Shown here: in pieces, positions 35,061 through 42,537 of the stretch
How positions within the stretch are numbered: position 1 is the first letter of the stretch
Layout: each line of letters opens with the position of its first letter
Assembly (NCBI RefSeq): GCF_020510705.1
Contig: NZ_CP075184.1
Coordinates: 2,666,001 to 2,730,000 of the forward strand
Length of the DNA stretch: 64,000 bases
Origin: Acidovorax radicis
GTDB taxonomy: Bacteria; Pseudomonadota; Gammaproteobacteria; Burkholderiales; Burkholderiaceae_C
Direction of reading: 5' to 3'
Translations under genes and position numbers: made by a program
Notes under the pieces: generated by a model
Told to the model about the DNA's origin: nothing
Seen by the model: only the letters and a program-made list of their open reading frames with translations
Database searches by the model: none

Positions 35061-36027
35061 GCCCCATGAGCACGCTGCGCCCTGCAAACGCACCACCCTG
35101 CACGGCCCGACCATGGGCACGCGCTGGTCTGCCAACGTCGATGCCGACGCCTCGGTGGACCTCAAGGCCTTGCGCCAGGACCTCGCCGCTGCGGTGGAGC
35201 AGGTGGACGCGCAGATGTCCCCCTGGAAACCCGACAGCGACCTCGTGCGCCTGAACCGCGCGTCTGTGGGCGAATGGGTGGACCTGCCCGCTGAAATCCT
35301 GGAGGTACTGGACTGCGCACTCGATGTTCAAAGCTTGAGCGCGGGTGCCTTCGATCCGTGCGTGGGGGCGCTGGTTGACGCGTGGGGGTTTGGCGCGGTG
35401 CGCGATGCACCGGACGCGCAAGCGATCCGCGCCGCACGCCAGTCCGTGCCTCTCGCCGCGAACGGGCGCCTGGAACTGGACAGGCCCGCAGGCCGTTCCC
35501 GCAAGCATGCATCTATCCAACTGGACCTGTGCGGCATTGCGAAGGGATACGGGGTGGATCACATGGCCAAAGTGCTGCAACAACACGGCGTGCGGCATGC
35601 ACTGGCCGCGCTGGATGGTGAGCTGCGTGCCGTGGGCGCTCAAGCCAGCGGCGCGCCCTGGGCGGTGGCGCTCGAACGCCCCGAGACAGGGCGCCGCGCG
35701 GTGCATGGGGTCATCGAATTGGAGGATCTGGCTGTGGCCACCTCGGGCGACTACCGGCACTATCTGGACGTGGGCGATGCGCGCATCGCCCACACCATGG
35801 ATGCGCGCCGCTGCGCGCCCGTGAACAACGCCGTGGCCTCGGTCACCGTGCTGGCACGCACCTGCATGCTGGCGGATGCCTGGGCCACGGCCTTGCTGGT
35901 GGCAGGCCCCGACGAAGGCCTGGCCATGGCACAACGCATGAGGATGGATGTGCTGTTCCTGTTGCGTCGTGCGGAAGGCCTGACGCAAGTGGGGCTGGGG
36001 CGGTTCGGCACGTCTGCTGATGGGTGA
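35041..36027 (+). CDS. apbE: FAD:protein FMN transferase (ApbE family)
   Basis: A 328-residue ApbE homologue, which covalently attaches FMN to Thr residues of exported redox proteins. GPTMGTRWSANVDA is the start motif; DLCGIAKGYGVDHMA is the nucleotide region; HTMDARRCAPVNNAVASVTVLARTCMLADAWATALLV is the C-terminal Mg-binding block. The usual GGD motif reads LDGELRA here, a mild deviation. No signal peptide is evident from the ATG at 35041, so location is uncertain. It overlaps the reductase gene and is probably co-expressed with it. Confidence 0.9.
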   Translation: MPKMSSEPHEHAAPCKRTTLHGPTMGTRWSANVDADASVDLKALRQDLAAAVEQVDAQMSPWKPDSDLVRLNRASVGEWVDLPAEILEVLDCALDVQSLSAGAFDPCVGALVDAWGFGAVRDAPDAQAIRAARQSVPLAANGRLELDRPAGRSRKHASIQLDLCGIAKGYGVDHMAKVLQQHGVRHALAALDGELRAVGAQASGAPWAVALERPETGRRAVHGVIELEDLAVATSGDYRHYLDVGDARIAHTMDARRCAPVNNAVASVTVLARTCMLADAWATALLVAGPDEGLAMAQRMRMDVLFLLRRAEGLTQVGLGRFGTSADG

Positions 36028-36165
36028 AGCCTTGCGTCGCTGGTAGCGTGAAGCCCGTCGAACCCCCTGCGTTTGCCAGTACCACGCATCGCAACCGGGG
36101 CCAGCGGGGGATGGCCCTCTCCCACCGGCCCGGTCACGCCTTTTCAGCGCACTCGATTTGCTGCG

Positions 36166-36363
36166 CCGTCAAAACGCCACCTTCACCCCCACCGTCAGAT
36201 GCCGCCCCATCAGCGGCGCTGCGTTCTTGATGAACGAGGTGTGCGCATACGCCAGGTGGTCCGTCAGGTTGTTGGCCTTCAAATACACCTGCCATGGCGT
36301 GCCGCTGCTGAACTGGCCGTTGTAGCTCACCCCCACGTTCAGCATGCCGTAGCCGGGCGTGGC
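36166..36363. repeat. 198-bp direct repeat, copy A
   Basis: Matches 38175-38372 in the same orientation with 8 mismatches by eye (about 96% identity). Between the copies lies essentially one gene, the PAS-GGDEF protein. Confidence 0.9.
36169..36363 (-). pseudogene. remnant of a TonB-dependent receptor C-terminus
   Basis: On the minus strand this encodes the last 65 codons of a receptor beta-barrel (YGMLNVGVSYNGQFSSGTPW to MGRHLTVGVKVAF and stop), parallel to the end of the intact receptor at 38178. It lacks everything upstream and any start signal. Its few amino-acid differences (V for L, H for C, H for N) suggest a diverged paralogue or decaying copy. Confidence 0.85.
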
Positions 36364-36372
36364 CACGACGCT

Positions 36373-37995
36373 TTATTGAGCCACGCACACGCCCAATGAC
36401 TGACTTTTGGCCCGGTACATGGCGGCGTCTGCAGCGCGCAGGTAGTCGTCGACCGTCGCCAACTTGGATGCGCTGCTGGCCAATCCGATACTCGCACCAC
36501 TGATCACGGTGTGCCTGCCAATCACGTAAGGTGCTTCCAAGGCGGCGGCAATCTGCTCCGCGCGTTGGCTGGCTTCAGCGGGATCAATGGACTCCAACAG
36601 CACATTGAACTCGTCGCCACTCATGCGGGCGACCAGATCAATCGCCCGCACACAGGATTCGAGCCGCCGCGCCACCTGTTGCAATAGCTGGTCGCCCACA
36701 TGATGTCCATAGCTGTCATTGACAGCCTTGAACCCGTTGAGATCCAGCAGCAGCACGGCGAACATCGCAGATCCATCGCGCGTCGGCACGCCATCACCGT
36801 TCACCCCGTCGTTCTGGTGCAGCGCGATGAGTTGCGCGAGTCGATCACGGAACAACGGCCGGCCGGGCAAGTTGGTCAGCGCATCGTAGGAACTGCCACG
36901 CTCGGCCAGATCGCTCAACGATCCCGCCATGCGCACGGGAACGCCGTCTTCAAACTCGGCGAGCCCGCGCCAATTGACCCATACCAGCCTCTCAGCCCCG
37001 TGGAACGCGCGGAAGTCCACCGAAAAGTTCGAGCTGTTTCCGGACAGGTGCCTGCGGTAGGCCTCCTGCACGCGCTCGCGATCCTCGGTATCGATGAGTT
37101 GCTCGAGAAAGCGCCAGCCCCCGTCATGCAAAAGATCGGAGCTACCCAGCCCGACGATCTGAAGAAAACGCCCAGACACATGCAGGGCGTCCGTTCGCAA
37201 GTCCCAATACCAGATGCCGTCATTGGATCCGCGGGTCGCCAGCGAATAGCGGTTTTCGGAGCGCAACAAATCGAGTTCGGTGTTCTTCTGCTGGGTGACG
37301 TCGATCATCAGGCCGATCATGCGGTTCGGCCGACCCGGCTCGACCACTGCGCGGCACAGATCACGCACCCACACGACCTTGCCCGACTTGGCAATCAGCC
37401 GGTAACTCATCTCGTAGGCATGGCTGTGCGTGGCGTTGTAAGCGGCATCGTCAATCAGCAGGGCCTGCGCCAGGTCATCGGGATGCACATGCGCCCGCCA
37501 GAAGCCCGGGTCAGCCCGCCACTCCTCGACCGAGTAGCCGAACAAGCGCTCGACCTGCGGGCTCAGAAAGGTATTGCCCACCCCGATTTCAGCTTCCCAA
37601 ACCACGCCATCAATGGTTTCCAGCAAGCGCAGAAAGCGCTGGCGAATTTCCACCAGCACCTGCTCGGTAACCTCGGTGATCTCGATCAGGACACCCTGGC
37701 GGCTGATCACCCGCTCGGCCGCATCCGTCTCCGGGTGGAACTGCAGACGCACCCAGCGATAGTCCGCGTCGGCAAAGCGCAAGCGGAACACCGGCATGCC
37801 CGAGCGCAGGGTGCCGATGTCGTCAGGATGCACGAATTCAAGCAAAGACCTGCCGAGCGCCGCCGCCACCGAATGGCCGGTGAGCTTGTGCCACGCCGGG
37901 TTCAGATAAGTGATCTCCCACAGCGCATCGGTTTGCACCACCGCCTCGGGTAACAGTTGCAGCAGTTTTGCGGACGGCGTGGGAGTGGTGGGCAT
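36373..37995 (-). CDS. PAS-domain diguanylate cyclase
   Basis: A protein of about 540 residues with three PAS domains (about 10-120, 135-260, 265-385) and a C-terminal GGDEF domain. PAS cores read VVQTDALWEITYLNPAWHKLTG and YRWVRLQF. The GGDEF signature loop is SGDEF in VARMSGDEFNVLLESID, with the metal Asp in LLLDLNGFKAVNDSYGHHVGD. SGDEF is often still active. No membrane segment is seen, so it is a cytoplasmic sensor making c-di-GMP. I see no EAL domain. The start is uncertain: ATG 37995, or GTG 38052 extending the N-terminus. It sits between two copies of a receptor 3' end. Confidence 0.9.
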   Translation of the reverse strand: MPTTPTPSAKLLQLLPEAVVQTDALWEITYLNPAWHKLTGHSVAAALGRSLLEFVHPDDIGTLRSGMPVFRLRFADADYRWVRLQFHPETDAAERVISRQGVLIEITEVTEQVLVEIRQRFLRLLETIDGVVWEAEIGVGNTFLSPQVERLFGYSVEEWRADPGFWRAHVHPDDLAQALLIDDAAYNATHSHAYEMSYRLIAKSGKVVWVRDLCRAVVEPGRPNRMIGLMIDVTQQKNTELDLLRSENRYSLATRGSNDGIWYWDLRTDALHVSGRFLQIVGLGSSDLLHDGGWRFLEQLIDTEDRERVQEAYRRHLSGNSSNFSVDFRAFHGAERLVWVNWRGLAEFEDGVPVRMAGSLSDLAERGSSYDALTNLPGRPLFRDRLAQLIALHQNDGVNGDGVPTRDGSAMFAVLLLDLNGFKAVNDSYGHHVGDQLLQQVARRLESCVRAIDLVARMSGDEFNVLLESIDPAEASQRAEQIAAALEAPYVIGRHTVISGASIGLASSASKLATVDDYLRAADAAMYRAKSQSLGVCVAQ

Positions 37996-38174
37996 GCAGG
38001 GCTGTTGCAAAAAGGGAGGCAAATACATCCAACGGATAGCAAAATCAACCACGTGAGATCAAGTATGGCACGGGTTCCGGGCCCCCTTATTTTCGGTGGT
38101 TTGGGGCAGCCAAACAGCGCGAGCCAGCGACGCCCTCCCCCGCCGCTGGCTCGCTCACATCACGACGGCATCAC

Positions 38175-38372
38175 CCGTCAAAACGCCACCTTCATCCCCA
38201 CCGTCAGATTGCGCCCCATCAGCGGCGCTGCGTTCTTGATGAACGAGGTGTGCGCGTACGCCAGGCAGTCCGTCAGGTTGTTGGCCTTTAAATACACCTG
38301 CCATGGCGTGCCGCTGCTGAACTGGCCGTTGTAGCTCACCCCCAGGTTCAGCATGCCGTAGCCGGGCGTGGC
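38175..38372. repeat. 198-bp direct repeat, copy B
   Basis: The receptor-resident copy; partner of 36166-36363. It is the 3' end of the intact TonB-dependent receptor gene. Confidence 0.9.
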
Positions 38373-40292
38373 GGTTTCGAATTCGGCCACGCGGGTCTGG
38401 CGGGCCACTTGCACCCATTCGACCTGGCCTTCCCAGGCTTGCCAGTTGGCGTCCAGCCGCACGCCAGCGCGGGTGGCGGGGATGCGGGGCAGCAGGCCGT
38501 TGCCGCCGTCGAGCTTGGCGCGCACGGTGTCGCCGAACAGGGTGATGCCCAGATTGCGCGTCAGGCGCTGGCGCACCTGGCCTTCGATGCCGGTGAAGGT
38601 GGCGTCGGCCTGGCTGTATTGCAGCAGTTGCAGGCCATCCACTTCATCGAGCGTGCGGCCATAGATGTAGTTGCTGATGCGGTTGCGGAAGACGCTCACG
38701 CCAAAGGTGGTGTCGCCGCTGGTTTTCTTCAGGCTCACGTCGATGTTCTGCGAGATCTCGGACTTCAGGTCGGCGTTGCCGCGCTCATACGTGCTGGTGG
38801 CCATGTGCAGGCCCTTGGCATACAGCTCTTCGGCCGAAGGGGCGCGGCTGGCGCGGGTGAAAGAGGTGCCGACCTGGTAGCCGGACGTGAACTTCCACAC
38901 CGCGCCCAGCGATGCCGAGGTGCCGTTGTGGCTGCGTTCGATGCCGCTGGTTTGCGCTTCGGCCGTCTGGCGGTCGTGGCGCAGGGCGGCTTCAAAGCGC
39001 CAGTCGCCCAGGCGATATTCCTCTAGCGCAAAGAAGCCCAGCTTACGCGTGATGGTGGGCTCCACATAGGCCTCTTCGCCTTCGGCGCTGAACTTGCGTT
39101 GCGAGGTTTGCAATCCAACCACCCCCTTGAAGCCAGCAAGCGGCTCGTGCTGTAGCTCGATGCGGGTGTCGTAGGCCTTGTTCTTGAAGGTGGTGCTGAC
39201 CGCGCCGTCTTCGACCTCGTCGTGTTGGTAGTCGGTGACGCCCGCACGCAGGCGCAGGGCCGAAAAGCCGGTGAACGGGTTGCGCAGCTCGCCCCGGATG
39301 TCGAAGCGTTCGCTGCGCAGGTCCACCACGGGCACGTCGCCCGCTGCCCCGTCGTGGTCGTGGTCATGGCCGTCTGCTTCGTCATCGGCATGGGCGCCGC
39401 AGTGCAGGTGGTCGCCGTGGGTGTGGCAGCCGTCAAAACTGTGGTTATGCCCCGGCAGGCCATATTGGGCGGTCTGGCGGGTGTAGGCCGCGCCCAGGTA
39501 GCCCTGGTCGCCCACCCACGACAGGCCGACGCTGCCGGTGTCGGTGCGGTTGAAGCTGCCCAACACCTTGCGGGTGGGTTCGCCCTCAGGCGCCCAGCCC
39601 TTGCCAACGCGGTAGTCGCCTGCGTCGCGCGCCACGCCTTCCACGTGCACCGCCAGGTGGCCCGCGCCGCCGGTCAGCGAGAAGGCCCCTGCCCCTTCGC
39701 GGGCGCCCGTGTTGGCGCGCAGCTCGGCGCTGCCTTCGTAGCCTTTTTCAGGGACCGCAGTGGGCACCTTGCCGTCGAGCACATTGACCACGCCGCCCAC
39801 GGCGCCGTTGCCATAGACCAGGGCCGAGGGGCCGCGCAGCACTTCGATCTGGGTGGCCAGCAAAGGCTCGGACACCACGGCGTGGTCGGGGCTGATGGTG
39901 GAGGCGTCGTGCAGCTCGGCCCCGTCGCTCAGCACCTTGACGCGCGGGCCGTCCATGCCGCGAATGATGGGGCGGCTGGCACCGGCGCCAAAGTGGCTGC
40001 TGGTGATACCGGGCTCACTGTTGAGCGTCTCGCCCAGGGTGGCCTCGCGGCGGCGCACGAGCTCGTCCCCCTCCAGCACGGTGGCCGGTGTGGTCATGTC
40101 GTTGGCACCCAGCTGCAGGCCGCTGGCCGACACGGTAACGGGTGCCAGAGTGGGGGCTGCCGCGCTGTCGGGGCTGGCCTGCGCGTGTGCCAGCCGGGTG
40201 CCAGACAGCAGAACCATCGCGGCAAGGGCCACAGGGCGCAGGGCAGGACGGCGGGGTGTGCGAAGGAGGTGTGCAGGGTGAAAAGTGTTCAT
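38178..40292 (-). CDS. TonB-dependent receptor, ZnuD-like (zinc uptake)
   Basis: A 704-residue outer-membrane receptor. After a signal peptide ending ARLAHA-type (TRLAHAQASP) come the plug domain (SASGLQLGANDMTTPATVLEGDEL, RPIIRGMDGPRVKVLSDG, LRGPSALVYGNGAVGGVVNVLDG) and a 22-strand-type barrel ending in a terminal Phe. A long loop around residues 290-335 is His/Asp-rich (HNHSFDGCHTHGDHLHC, DGHDHDHDG), as in ZnuD receptors that take up zinc. A Zur-type gene and associated transport genes lie upstream on the same strand. I infer zinc uptake; copper or another metal is possible. Confidence 0.88.
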   Translation of the reverse strand: MNTFHPAHLLRTPRRPALRPVALAAMVLLSGTRLAHAQASPDSAAAPTLAPVTVSASGLQLGANDMTTPATVLEGDELVRRREATLGETLNSEPGITSSHFGAGASRPIIRGMDGPRVKVLSDGAELHDASTISPDHAVVSEPLLATQIEVLRGPSALVYGNGAVGGVVNVLDGKVPTAVPEKGYEGSAELRANTGAREGAGAFSLTGGAGHLAVHVEGVARDAGDYRVGKGWAPEGEPTRKVLGSFNRTDTGSVGLSWVGDQGYLGAAYTRQTAQYGLPGHNHSFDGCHTHGDHLHCGAHADDEADGHDHDHDGAAGDVPVVDLRSERFDIRGELRNPFTGFSALRLRAGVTDYQHDEVEDGAVSTTFKNKAYDTRIELQHEPLAGFKGVVGLQTSQRKFSAEGEEAYVEPTITRKLGFFALEEYRLGDWRFEAALRHDRQTAEAQTSGIERSHNGTSASLGAVWKFTSGYQVGTSFTRASRAPSAEELYAKGLHMATSTYERGNADLKSEISQNIDVSLKKTSGDTTFGVSVFRNRISNYIYGRTLDEVDGLQLLQYSQADATFTGIEGQVRQRLTRNLGITLFGDTVRAKLDGGNGLLPRIPATRAGVRLDANWQAWEGQVEWVQVARQTRVAEFETATPGYGMLNLGVSYNGQFSSGTPWQVYLKANNLTDCLAYAHTSFIKNAAPLMGRNLTVGMKVAF

Positions 40293-40646
40293 GGTGTCTT
40301 GTTGTCTGTGCAATAGGTGCGCGCCGACATGGCGGGCAACCAGTGCCCGCTGCGGCGGTGCTTGGGGCGGTTCATGCCCCGAAAATATGATTAAAAAGTG
40401 CATGTAGCGCTTTATTCGTAAGCGCTGGCAGCTATCGATATGTGAGCTGTCAGGCGCCACACACCCATCCATTGCGCGGCTCTGCGCCCCTTTGCATTCA
40501 TCTGCATCCATCTGCCAGCAGCTGACGGCACGCAGAGTTGTGCGCCTCTTTCAAGAAGCGATAGGCAAAGGTGAATGGCTGCACTGGCCCCGGCTCGGGC
40601 CGCAGCGCAAGCGTTTTGAAGCGACGCTTAAAACGTGTTCACGCGC
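40293..40646. other. intergenic region upstream of the receptor, with repeat copy 5
   Basis: A 354-bp stretch between the DUF2946-like stop and the receptor start. It contains an AT-rich segment near 40383-40400 that may be the receptor promoter and the palindromic repeat near 40405. I see no ORF with a ribosome binding site, and no palindrome like the one before zur. Confidence 0.5.
40405..40435 (-). repeat. dispersed palindromic repeat, AGCGCTT family, copy 5
   Basis: TAGCGCTTTATTCGTAAGCG, then CTGGCAGCTATC. On the minus strand it reads GATAGCTGCCAGCGCTTAC, so this copy has the opposite orientation to most. Confidence 0.75.
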
Positions 40647-41231
40647 TCACACTGCGGGCGGGCCGCGCGCGTAGAACAGCGTGACGTGCAGCACACCGAC
40701 GCGGTCGGCCGGTGGTGCGGGCGGTGCTTGCGCCAGCACGGGCGCAGGCACCGCCATGGGGATGGAATACAAGGCGTCGCCCAGCGCGAGCTGATCGAGC
40801 AACAGGCAGTCGGCGGCGCTGTGGTGGCCGGCGAGCAGGTCGAACAGGCCGGGGGAGCTGGCGGGGACGGCGCCCGCTGGCTGAGCCGGTGCAGCGGCCA
40901 GTGCGGGGTGCTGCGCTGGCGTTGGCGTTAGGGTTAGCGGCCCCAGACCCTGCGCTTGGGCTTGTGTTGGAGCCTGCAGCGCCAGCAGCACCCGCCCGGC
41001 GTGCACCCGGTCAAGCGTGCTGCCGTGGGTGACCTGGTGCAGACGGCCCAGCGTGGGTGCCACCACCAGCGCCAGCAGCAGCCATACCAGCGCGGCCTGG
41101 GCACCCACCACGCGCAGGCCCTGCCCCGCCCAACGCCGCGCCACGCCGAGGGCCGCCGCCGCACGCGCAGGCTGGCGCAGCGGGGCTCGGCCTGCAAAGG
41201 CAGCGGGCGAATAAATGGGTGGGTGGCTCAC
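40647..41231 (-). CDS. DUF2946-like membrane-associated protein
   Basis: A 194-residue protein, GTG start at 41231. One membrane segment lies around residues 40-60 (GAQAALVWLLLALVVAPTLG), followed by a His-containing loop, an Ala/Pro-rich linker and HHSAADCLLLDQLALGDAL. The pattern of His then Cys followed by LLDQLALGD resembles DUF2946, small proteins found beside metal-uptake receptors. The C-terminus is short and uncharged. No clear Shine-Dalgarno supports the start. Function is unknown; metal binding or membrane-associated metal handling is a guess from context. Confidence 0.6.
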   Translation of the reverse strand: MSHPPIYSPAAFAGRAPLRQPARAAAALGVARRWAGQGLRVVGAQAALVWLLLALVVAPTLGRLHQVTHGSTLDRVHAGRVLLALQAPTQAQAQGLGPLTLTPTPAQHPALAAAPAQPAGAVPASSPGLFDLLAGHHSAADCLLLDQLALGDALYSIPMAVPAPVLAQAPPAPPADRVGVLHVTLFYARGPPAV

Positions 41232-41335
41232 GGAACGGGACGGGCAATAAGAAAAAGAAAGAGGCGAGAGAAACTGGCGCAGCAGGGGAACAGGGGAACG
41301 GAGGCGTGCGATGTCTTCGGACCATGCACCGGACT

Positions 41336-41377
41336 GTTTATTTATTTACTTACTTAGTTGTTTGTTGATTGATTGAC
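41336..41377. repeat. AT-rich degenerate tetranucleotide tract
   Basis: TTTATTTATTTACTTACTTA, then GTTGTTTGTTGATTGATTGA, starting just 3' of the DUF3299-like stop codon. It is conspicuous in GC-rich DNA. The units are imperfect. Confidence 0.7.
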
Positions 41378-41381
41378 GGAT

Positions 41382-42116
41382 CTATTTCACCGGCACCGCA
41401 TTCACCACGCGGTAATACAGCCCATAGGGATCGTTGGGGAGCAGCGTGAACTGGCCTTCCACCACCACGGGTTCCAGCGAGTAGCGCACGGGGGTACGGG
41501 CTTTGACCTCGACCATGCTCTCAGGCCCGCCGGGCAGGCAAAAAGCGCAGGTCAGCGGCACCGAGGTCAGCAAAAAATGGGTTTGTGTGGGCTTGGCATC
41601 CAGCGGCACCATAAAGCCCTGAATGCGCTGCACGGTCTTGTTCAACCCCTGCTGGCGGGCGCTGAACACGGGCAGCACGGCGTCTTTGGTGGTCTTTTTG
41701 GTCAGGTCCGTCAGCGTGGACCATGGCACCACATCCGAGCGCTGGGGCAGCGGCGCAATCGGGCTGCTGGGGCTGTGAAAGCCCGGCCCGGTGCCCGCAG
41801 GCAACCCACCCATGGCCGCGCCTGCCGGCAACGGGGACGAGAGCACGGGCGCCCCCATTTGCGCCCCCATTTGCGCCCCCATTTGCGCCCCCATTTGCGC
41901 CCCCGTTTGCGCCCCCGTTTGCGCCGCAGGGGCCGCAGCGGGCTTGGGCGCGGTGCCCACCACCGGCTGTGCATGCAGCGCGCCACCCATAACCGCCACC
42001 ACGCCACAACCCACCACCACCGCCGCCCCCAGCACCCGCGAAAGCGTTGCCGCGCGCTGCGTGGCATGGCGAGGCGTTGCGCTGGTGACGGTTGGGGTGA
42101 ACATGGGGATAGACAT
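41382..42116 (-). CDS. DUF3299-like periplasmic protein of the zur locus
   Basis: A 244-residue protein. After an N-terminal hydrophobic segment (RVLGAAVVVGCGVVAVMGGALHA) comes a low-complexity tetrapeptide repeat (GAQT, GAQM), then a conserved domain from about residue 115: VVPWSTLTDLTKKTT, QRIQGFMVPLDAKPTQTHFLL, SVPLTCAFCLPGGPESMVEVKA and VVEGQFTLL. That layout matches DUF3299. The Cys pair (CAFC) could bind metal. Families with DUF3299 occur with ABC transporters induced by zinc limitation in other proteobacteria. Start ATG at 42116; 42104 is possible. Confidence 0.78.
   Translation of the reverse strand: MSIPMFTPTVTSATPRHATQRAATLSRVLGAAVVVGCGVVAVMGGALHAQPVVGTAPKPAAAPAAQTGAQTGAQMGAQMGAQMGAQMGAPVLSSPLPAGAAMGGLPAGTGPGFHSPSSPIAPLPQRSDVVPWSTLTDLTKKTTKDAVLPVFSARQQGLNKTVQRIQGFMVPLDAKPTQTHFLLTSVPLTCAFCLPGGPESMVEVKARTPVRYSLEPVVVEGQFTLLPNDPYGLYYRVVNAVPVK
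41849..41920. repeat. 12-bp tandem repeat, six units, inside the DUF3299-like gene
   Basis: Four GCGCCCCCATTT units and two GCGCCCCCGTTT units. On the coding strand each unit gives Gly-Ala-Gln-Met or Gly-Ala-Gln-Thr. Copy-number change keeps frame. Confidence 0.95.
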
Positions 42117-42196
42117 AGGTATAGGTTGGGCTATGGGTAGGCTGGGGGATGAGCGTGGGTCAATGCAGCGGCCGAATCGATGCTTTGAACAAGCGC

Positions 42197-42448
42197 TTAG
42201 TGCGCGTGTTTCATCCCGCAGTCTTTGCCAATGGCCAGGTTGCGGCAGGCCGCCTGCAGGTCTTTTTGGCACTGGTCATGGTCTTTGCCCGACTCCAGGC
42301 ATTTGGCGGCAGATTCATGCGCGGCAGCCATGGCGCGGTGGCGCTCAATGTCGGCCTTGGTTTCCTTGTCGCCATGGCCTTGGGCCTGCGCGAAGGCACC
42401 TGCCAGCAACCATGGGGCCAGGGCCAGCGCGAGGAGGGATTTTTTCAT
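42197..42448 (-). CDS. small Cys/His-rich periplasmic protein of the zur locus
   Basis: An 83-residue protein with signal peptide KKSLLALALAPWLLAGAFAQA. The mature part is about 60 residues, helical, with four cysteines spaced C-x9-C-x7-C-x8-C (from KCLESGKDHDQC to KDCGM) and His residues at the end (GMKHAH). Two disulfides or a metal site are possible. It lies between the permease and the DUF3299-like gene on one strand, so it is probably part of the same operon. I do not recognise a named family. Confidence 0.78.
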   Translation of the reverse strand: MKKSLLALALAPWLLAGAFAQAQGHGDKETKADIERHRAMAAAHESAAKCLESGKDHDQCQKDLQAACRNLAIGKDCGMKHAH

Positions 42449-42537
42449 GAAGGACCTTTCAGTACGGAGGGGTTGAAAACAATACGAAAAAGACAAAAAA
42501 CGAAAGGGGTGCAACCCCCAAGTGGGCAGGCGATCGC

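Noticed and set aside
36169..36366. 65-codon gene opposite to the orphan receptor tail coordinates
   Set aside because: It is the 3' fragment of a TonB-dependent receptor without signal peptide, plug or start signal; annotated as a remnant instead.
41849..41920. CRISPR-like array
   Set aside because: The 12-bp units are contiguous, without spacers, and lie in a coding frame.
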